Assembly (NCBI GenBank): GCA_023487615.1 | Contig: JAMDBH010000061.1 | Location: 815 to 11,543, forward strand | DNA length: 10,729 nt | Origin: Gammaproteobacteria bacterium | Lineage (GTDB): Bacteria; Pseudomonadota; Gammaproteobacteria; SURF-13 | Reading direction: 5' to 3' | In this document: piece by piece, positions 6,686-10,729 of the stretch | Layout: every line of letters starts with the position of its first letter | Numbering within the stretch: position 1 is the stretch's first letter | The notes under the pieces: generated by a model | Told to the model about the DNA's origin: nothing | Databases searched by the model: none | What the model saw: only the letters and a program-made list of their open reading frames with translations | Translations under genes and position numbers: made by a program

Positions 6686-6768
6686 AACCGCCAAGGCGCC
6701 AAGACCGCCAAGATTTATTGCTTACCATTCAAATCTTTTTTCTCGGCGACCTTGGCGTCTTGGCGGTT
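6686..6768. repeat. Palindromic intergenic repeat (CCGCCAAGGCGCCAAG type)
   Basis: Left arm 6686-6703 and right arm 6751-6768 are complementary at 17 of 18 positions, the exception being a G-T (wobble) pair. Pairing continues imperfectly inward (7 of the next 10). The left arm carries a further CCGCCAAG unit at 6705-6712. Such GCCAAG/CTTGGCG palindromes are familiar between genes in many proteobacteria, from memory. It occupies most of the 131-base gap before rlmI and could act on transcript ends, but no U-tract follows the stem directly. Confidence 0.75.
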
Positions 6769-6796
6769 GGCGATATATTTTTCAGAGATCACTTAA

Positions 6797-8002
6797 ATGA
6801 GCACTCCAAAAACCCTCGCGCCGTTGCGTCTTAAAAAGAAAGAAGAGCGCCGCCTGCACACCGGTCATCTGTGGGTATTCAGTAACGAGGTGGACGTCGC
6901 GCACACGCCGCTGACGGGTTTCGAACCCGGCCAGCTTGTCAGCATCGAGGCGAGTAATGGCGCCGTGCTCGGCACCGGCTATGCCAATCCGTACTCGCTC
7001 ATCTGCGCGCGGTTGGTGAGCCGTGACCCGCACTACGTGCTCGATCAGTCGCTGCTGGTGCACCGCCTCAATATCGCACTGTCACTGCGCGAACGGTTGT
7101 TCGACAAGCCTTATTATCGCCTGGTGTTCGGCGAGGGCGATGCCCTGCCGGGCCTAGTGGTGGACCGCTACGGCGATGTACTGGTCGTGCAACTCACCAC
7201 CGCGGGCATGGAGCGCGTCAAAATAGAGGTGGTCGCCGCTCTGCAAAAAGTCATCAAGCCCCGCGCCATCGTTCTGCGCAACGATACTTCCAGTCGCGCT
7301 CTGGAAGGCTTGCCAAAGTATGTTGAAACGGTACTGGGTGAAACCCCCGAGTGGGTCAGGCTGGAAGAAAACGGCGTAGTGTTCGAGGTCCCGGTATTGA
7401 CCGGACAAAAAACCGGCTGGTTTTACGACCACCGCATGAATCGTGCACGCATGCGGCACTATGTAAAAGACCGGCGCGTGTTGGATGTTTTCAGCTATCT
7501 CGGCGGCTGGGGTGTTCAAGCCGCCGCGGCGGGAGCGAGCGAGGTGCTGTGCGTGGATTCCTCACAAACGGCGCTCGACCAACTGAGTCACAACGCCATG
7601 CTCAATAATGTCGCCGAGCGCGTCACCGGTATGCAGGCCGACGCCTTCGACGCACTCAAATCACTGCGCGCCGAACGCCAAAAGTTCGATGTCGTGATAC
7701 TCGATCCGCCAGCCTTCATCAAACGCAAAAAAGACCTCAAACAGGGTCTACAGGCCTATCACCAACTCAACCAAATGGCCATGCAAGTATTGCCCAAAGA
7801 CGGCATCCTGATCTCCGCCTCTTGTTCCCATCATCTCGAACCCAATGCTCTACAAGACGTACTGCTACAAACCAGTCGGCATGTAGACCGCAGCCTGCAA
7901 ATCCTCGAACAGGGCCAGCAAGGCCCCGATCACCCCATACACCCCGCCATCCCGGAAACCCGCTACCTCAAGGCCTTTTTTACCCGCATTTATCTAGGGT
8001 AG
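6797..8002 (+). CDS. rlmI: 23S rRNA m5C1962 methyltransferase RlmI-like
   Basis: A cytosolic SAM-dependent RNA methyltransferase; E. coli RlmI methylates C1962 of 23S rRNA. The 401 residues match the usual length (about 396). Domains run in order: an N-terminal PUA-like region (about 8-75, with LKKKEERRLHTGHLWVFSNEV), a central EEHEE-type region, then a Rossmann methyltransferase core. The core shows GQKTGWFYDHR at 203-213, the SAM-binding VLDVFSYLGGWG at 228-239, an acidic D254 after the next strand, LDPPAF at 302-307, and SCSHH at 342-346 with the probable catalytic Cys343. The ATG at 6797 lies just after the intergenic repeat with only a weak ribosome site, but protein similarity begins within ten residues. 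It appears to be a single-gene unit unrelated to the envelope genes upstream. Confidence 0.93.
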   Translation: MSTPKTLAPLRLKKKEERRLHTGHLWVFSNEVDVAHTPLTGFEPGQLVSIEASNGAVLGTGYANPYSLICARLVSRDPHYVLDQSLLVHRLNIALSLRERLFDKPYYRLVFGEGDALPGLVVDRYGDVLVVQLTTAGMERVKIEVVAALQKVIKPRAIVLRNDTSSRALEGLPKYVETVLGETPEWVRLEENGVVFEVPVLTGQKTGWFYDHRMNRARMRHYVKDRRVLDVFSYLGGWGVQAAAAGASEVLCVDSSQTALDQLSHNAMLNNVAERVTGMQADAFDALKSLRAERQKFDVVILDPPAFIKRKKDLKQGLQAYHQLNQMAMQVLPKDGILISASCSHHLEPNALQDVLLQTSRHVDRSLQILEQGQQGPDHPIHPAIPETRYLKAFFTRIYLG

Positions 8003-8142
8003 CATAGCCCCGATAGTTGGGTGTAGCATGGAAAGGCAGTAACTCCCCCCGCCGGGATCACCGCCCGGCAGAGGTCTTCTCAAGGCCCTGAGTTTTTCAG
8101 AGGTCTCTTCAGTCAACAAGCTCAAGAAATGAGGAGGATCTT
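8003..8142. other. Intergenic region with small hairpin and 9-bp direct repeat
   Basis: This 140-base gap has a 6-bp stem (8051-8056 with 8064-8069, GCCGGG/CCCGGC, 7-base loop) and two copies of CAGAGGTCT (8069-8077 and 8098-8106). The hairpin has no T-run after it, so it is not a clear intrinsic terminator. No promoter could be assigned confidently. Confidence 0.4.
8131..8137 (+). promoter_or_regulatory. Strong ribosome binding site fixing the start at 8143
   Basis: GAGGAGG lies five bases before the ATG at 8143. It is the best Shine-Dalgarno sequence in the window and settles the start of the uncharacterised gene; most neighbours have weak or no visible sites. Confidence 0.85.
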
Positions 8143-9627
8143 ATGGTTAAACGCTCCAAGAGTCATGTTTCCGAACTGCATCCCGCCGATCTCGATCTGC
8201 ACGCGCGTTGGCAAGTCGAGGACTATATACACTGGCCGTGGCGACCGAGGCCGTGCAAGGTCCGCATTCTGTTTTATTCCGACAGCGGCGTCACACTCAC
8301 CGAGCCGCTCCCCAACCCCTTTACCCCCGGCAGCACGCCGGCCTTCGATCTCGGCAAGGTCAAACAGGTGTTGAAGGCCGATCCCTGGTACTGGGTCAAT
8401 TTCGACGTGACCTTCAAACTGAGATCGCAGCCCAACAGCCGCCTCGACCAGTTGAATATCAGCGCCAACTACGACCAGATCTGGTTCTTCGGAGTAGGTT
8501 CCGGCAATGTATTGACCGCCGCCGAGATCACCGCGCTGAATAATTTCATGAACCAGGGCGGCGGCATCTTCATGACCGGCGATCACGCCAATCTGGGACA
8601 GGCCATCGGCCAGCAGATCCCGCGTGCCGGCAAGATACGCCAGTGGCCGGCGCCCAACGCCGTTCAGCCCTTCTGGAACAACACCCTGCGCGAAGGGCCG
8701 ACGCCCGGTTTTCAATTCGATGACCAGTCCGACGACACCCCGCAACCTTTAAGGCTTAAGACCTATCCCGCAGGATTTCCCTGGTCCTACAGTTGGTGGA
8801 AGCGTTACCCTCACCCATTGTTTTGCAGCCAGTGGGGGCCGATAAAAATCTTCCCCGATCACCAGCACGAAGGCGAGGTGATTCTGCCGGGCAGCTTCCC
8901 GGCGGCCGAGTGGCCCAGCAAAAACGGCTTCCAGGCCAAGCCCGAACTCATCGCCTGGGGGCGCATCCTGTCGCCGGATGCCGACGTCGGCCGCACCGTG
9001 GCGGTCGCCGCCGCCTATGACGGGCATAGGGTGGACTTGGGCCGCATCGTCACCGACTCCACCTGGCATCACTTCTTCAACATCAATCTATGGGGCTACC
9101 CTCAAACGGCGCAAGGACTCAATGCACTGAAATATATCGAGGCCTATTACCTCAATCTCGCGGTGTGGCTCGCCCCGCCCAAGTTGCAGAGTTGCATGTT
9201 GAATGCCTTGTGCTGGGGCATCCTGTGGCACCCGAAGATATGGGAAATTCTGGAACTCAAGCCGATTCATCTCGGCCTCCAGGCGCGCGACGTGTTAGGC
9301 CGCTATGCTCCGCAATGCACCATTTACCGCTTCATTATTGACCGCATCCCGCCGGATATTCGTCTCAAGCTCGAGAAGATTCCCGATGACGGCGATTTTC
9401 TACCGCAGGTGGGTCCCATTGAAGACCTCATCCTCGGCGAGATCTTGAGCGGCATGCGCGGCAAACACAAAGGGCTTGACGACACGCCCAAGCCGCCTGC
9501 CGATCTCAAGAGCTTGGATAAGGTCGTGACCGCGGCCATTGAACGCAGCTTCGAGAGCTTGCTCACTACCCAAGAGCGCGCCCTCAAACAGTATCGAGGG
9601 ATACTGCGCGGTATGCTTAAAGGCTGA
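8143..9627 (+). CDS. Uncharacterised protein with ThuA/GATase1-like region
   Basis: A 494-residue soluble protein of unknown function. Residues about 38-165 look like the class I glutamine-amidotransferase/ThuA-like fold: a strand KVRILFYSDS, then YDQIWFFGVGSG, a helix after LTAAEITALNNFMNQGGG, and GIFMTGDHANLG at 141-152, followed by IPRAGKIRQW. No nucleophilic Cys sits at the expected turn (GDH is there instead), so amidotransferase chemistry is unlikely. A second conserved-looking block is GRIVTDSTWHHFFNINL (300-316), which I recall from other hypothetical proteins with the GDH motif. D147, H148, H309, H310 and the DHQHE cluster (239-243) could form a metal or sugar site; this is inference. 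The C-terminal third (about 345-494) is helical and unlike anything I recognise. There is no signal peptide or clear membrane helix. It stands alone between repeats. Confidence 0.85.
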   Translation: MVKRSKSHVSELHPADLDLHARWQVEDYIHWPWRPRPCKVRILFYSDSGVTLTEPLPNPFTPGSTPAFDLGKVKQVLKADPWYWVNFDVTFKLRSQPNSRLDQLNISANYDQIWFFGVGSGNVLTAAEITALNNFMNQGGGIFMTGDHANLGQAIGQQIPRAGKIRQWPAPNAVQPFWNNTLREGPTPGFQFDDQSDDTPQPLRLKTYPAGFPWSYSWWKRYPHPLFCSQWGPIKIFPDHQHEGEVILPGSFPAAEWPSKNGFQAKPELIAWGRILSPDADVGRTVAVAAAYDGHRVDLGRIVTDSTWHHFFNINLWGYPQTAQGLNALKYIEAYYLNLAVWLAPPKLQSCMLNALCWGILWHPKIWEILELKPIHLGLQARDVLGRYAPQCTIYRFIIDRIPPDIRLKLEKIPDDGDFLPQVGPIEDLILGEILSGMRGKHKGLDDTPKPPADLKSLDKVVTAAIERSFESLLTTQERALKQYRGILRGMLKG

Positions 9628-9632
9628 CCGAA

Positions 9633-9662
9633 AAGTCCCCTCCCCATAAGGGGAGGGGACTT
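9633..9662. terminator. Perfect 13-bp hairpin after the 8143-9627 gene
   Basis: AAGTCCCCTCCCC (9633-9645) and its exact complement (9650-9662) flank a 4-base ATAA loop, six bases after the stop codon. The stem is strong, but on the plus strand only TCCTTT-like sequence follows. The T-run is better on the minus strand (TTTT). It may act as a terminator or mRNA end stabiliser, or it may be one of the GGGGAGGGGACTT palindromes that are repeated in some genomes. Confidence 0.6.
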
Positions 9663-9667
9663 CCTTT

Positions 9668-9811
9668 GGGCGCCTCTAAAAAATGTGTCTTTTGCCTTTA
9701 TGCCGCGTTGGAATTCTGCTCGAAATGCTCATGTACTGGTGTGTACACTCCGCTTCCTCGCAGAATTCCGCCTTGCCTAAAGACAAAATCCACTATTTTT
9801 TAGAGGTGCCC
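9668..9811. repeat. 144-bp nested palindromic element, MITE-like
   Basis: Outer arms 9668-9684 (GGGCGCCTCTAAAAAAT) and 9795-9811 are complementary at 16 of 17 positions. Inside, TGTCTTT (9686-9692) faces AAAGACA (9778-9784), and GGAATTCTGC (9710-9719) faces GCAGAATTCC (9760-9769). The centre has CTCATGTACTGG and GTGTACACTCCG. It has the terminal inverted repeats of a miniature inverted-repeat element, but it codes for nothing and I see no clear target-site duplication. The central ATGTAC...GTACACTCCGCTTCCTCG sequence resembles a repeat I recall from other gammaproteobacterial genomes. It fills most of the 236-base gap before lgt. Confidence 0.7.
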
Positions 9812-9863
9812 ATTTATCGCCGACGGGCTGTTTTTCAATAGCCTGCTAGTCCATAATTGCGGC

Positions 9864-10658
9864 ATGCTCCGCTATCCCCAAATTGACCCGGTCGCTCTTC
9901 ACCTTGGCCCGCTCACCATTCACTGGTACGGCCTCATGTATCTCATTGGTTTCGCCGCCGCCTGGTGGCTGGGCCGCTTGCGTGCGCAACGACCCGGTTC
10001 GAACTGGAAGCCGGAACATATCAGCGACCTGATCTTCTACGGTGCACTGGGTGCGGTGTTGGGCGGGCGTTTGGGCTATGTGCTGTTCTACGACCTCCCC
10101 GGTTTTCTCGACGCCCCACTGAACATCATCAAGGTCTGGCAGGGCGGCATGTCGTTTCACGGCGGATTGATGGGCGTCCTGATCGCCATGTGGCTCTTCG
10201 GCCGCCGTTACCGCAAGACCTTCTTTGAGGTCACGGATTTTATCGCCCCACTGGTGCCCATCGGCCTCGGCGCGGGACGCATCGGCAACTTCATCAACGG
10301 CGAACTGTGGGGCAAGGTGAGCGACGTGCCGTGGGCGATGGTGTTCCCCAACGGCGGACCGCTGGCGCGCCATCCTTCGCAGTTGTATCAGGCGTTCCTG
10401 GAGGGCCTGGTACTGTTCATCGTCCTCTGGCTCTACTCCAGCAAACCGCGCCCTACGATGGCTGTCTCCGGGCTGTTTTTGGTTTGTTATGGCGTATTCC
10501 GTTTTGTCGTGGAGTTCGTGCGCATGCCAGATGCCCAACTCGGCTATCTCGCCTTTGGCTGGCTCACGATGGGGCAGGTATTATCCGCCCCTATGATTCT
10601 TGCTGGCCTAGGGTTTATGGCGTGGGCCTACAAATCAAACCCTCGCGTTCGGGACTGA
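9864..10658 (+). CDS. lgt: Prolipoprotein diacylglyceryl transferase Lgt
   Basis: The inner-membrane enzyme that transfers diacylglyceryl from phosphatidylglycerol to the lipobox Cys of preprolipoproteins, the first step of lipoprotein maturation. The 264-residue length is typical. The Lgt signature [15 protein letters not shown] lies at 136-150 (R139, N142, E147). Essential-type residues are visible as Y22 in IHWYGLMY and H99 in GGMSFHGG (E. coli numbering about +4). Also typical are RLGYVLFY (69-76), RHPSQLYQ (169-176) and a C-terminal [11 protein letters not shown]. About seven hydrophobic segments are present. The ATG at 9864 lacks a good Shine-Dalgarno sequence, but [12 protein letters not shown] is the normal family N-terminus. 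thyA starts one base after its stop, the common lgt-thyA arrangement, so the two are probably cotranscribed. Confidence 0.97.
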   Translation: MLRYPQIDPVALHLGPLTIHWYGLMYLIGFAAAWWLGRLRAQRPGSNWKPEHISDLIFYGALGAVLGGRLGYVLFYDLPGFLDAPLNIIKVWQGGMSFHGGLMGVLIAMWLFGRRYRKTFFEVTDFIAPLVPIGLGAGRIGNFINGELWGKVSDVPWAMVFPNGGPLARHPSQLYQAFLEGLVLFIVLWLYSSKPRPTMAVSGLFLVCYGVFRFVVEFVRMPDAQLGYLAFGWLTMGQVLSAPMILAGLGFMAWAYKSNPRVRD

Positions 10659-10659
10659 T

Positions 10660-10729
10660 ATGCAGCACTATCTGCAATTTCTAAGACACATCCGCGAGCA
10701 CGGTACGCCTAAGGGAGACCGCACCGGCA
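10660..10729 (+). CDS. thyA: Thymidylate synthase ThyA, N-terminal fragment cut by window end
   Basis: The ATG at 10660 opens a frame of 23 complete codons reading MQHYLQFLRHIREHG and then TPKGDRTG, which matches the ThyA N-terminus (YLxLLxxVLxxGxxKxDRTG). The Arg in DRTG belongs to the nucleotide phosphate-binding site of this enzyme, which makes dTMP from dUMP and methylene-tetrahydrofolate. Only one base separates it from the lgt stop, and lgt-thyA adjacency is a classic proteobacterial arrangement, which supports the call despite the short length. The rest lies beyond the window. Confidence 0.9.
   Translation, partial: MQHYLQFLRHIREHGTPKGDRTG

Noticed and set aside
8051..8069. Small GC hairpin after rlmI considered as an intrinsic terminator
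   Set aside because: The stem is only 6 bp and no T-run follows, so it is recorded only as a hairpin in the gap.
8122..8745. Minus-strand 207-residue open frame
   Set aside because: It is a complementary-strand shadow of the 8143-9627 gene, which has a strong ribosome site and a sensible protein.
9828..9857. Possible lgt promoter with CATAAT at 9852-9857
   Set aside because: No -35 hexamer at acceptable quality and spacing, and transcription would start almost at the ATG; not strong enough to annotate.
9846..10538. Minus-strand 230-residue open frame
   Set aside because: It is antisense to lgt, whose plus-strand signature motifs are unambiguous.

Overview
The window looks like a piece of a GC-rich (roughly 55-60% by eye) proteobacterial chromosome, most likely an uncultured gammaproteobacterium. 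This rests on an lgt-thyA gene pair at the right end, an RlmI-type rRNA methyltransferase, and palindromic repeats in most intergenic gaps. It cannot be placed to genus from the sequence. No CRISPR array, tRNA, rRNA, transposase or phage gene is visible.

The left part (1-6665) is a block of membrane-envelope genes. A PAP2 phosphatase (64-792, with a damaged or chimeric 5' end) converges on an ArnT-like glycosyltransferase (722-2362, minus strand). Divergent from that is a plus-strand series: an LPG-synthase/AglD-type multipass protein, a second PAP2 phosphatase, an ArnC/GtrB-like GT2 polyprenyl-phosphate glycosyltransferase, and a second ArnT-like glycosyltransferase. The first three of these overlap by 8 and 17 bases, suggesting one translationally coupled operon. 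A reasonable reading is a lipid-linked sugar pathway: GT2 loads a sugar on undecaprenyl phosphate, a flippase moves it, the GT39/83-type enzymes transfer it to an acceptor on the periplasmic side, and PAP2 enzymes act on the lipid phosphates. Sugar and acceptor are unknown.

The right part (6666-10729) holds unrelated housekeeping and orphan genes: rlmI (6797-8002); an uncharacterised 494-residue protein with a class I glutamine-amidotransferase/ThuA-like look (8143-9627); lgt (9864-10658); and the first 23 codons of thyA (10660 onward, cut by the window end).

The two most notable observations are structural. (1) Bases 1-117 are a perfect reverse complement of 573-689, so the first 18 codons of the leftmost PAP2 frame are a fold-back copy of its own 3' part. 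This is probably a contig-end chimera. (2) Inside the minus-strand ArnT-like gene is a 48-base in-frame insertion. It consists of a 22-base direct duplication around a 28-base inverted copy of sequence about 520 bases away in the same gene, the signature of a double template switch, either a real mutation or an amplification/assembly artefact. Palindromic repeats of at least four different kinds occupy the gaps at 2403-2465, 5105-5177, 6686-6768 and 9633-9811.
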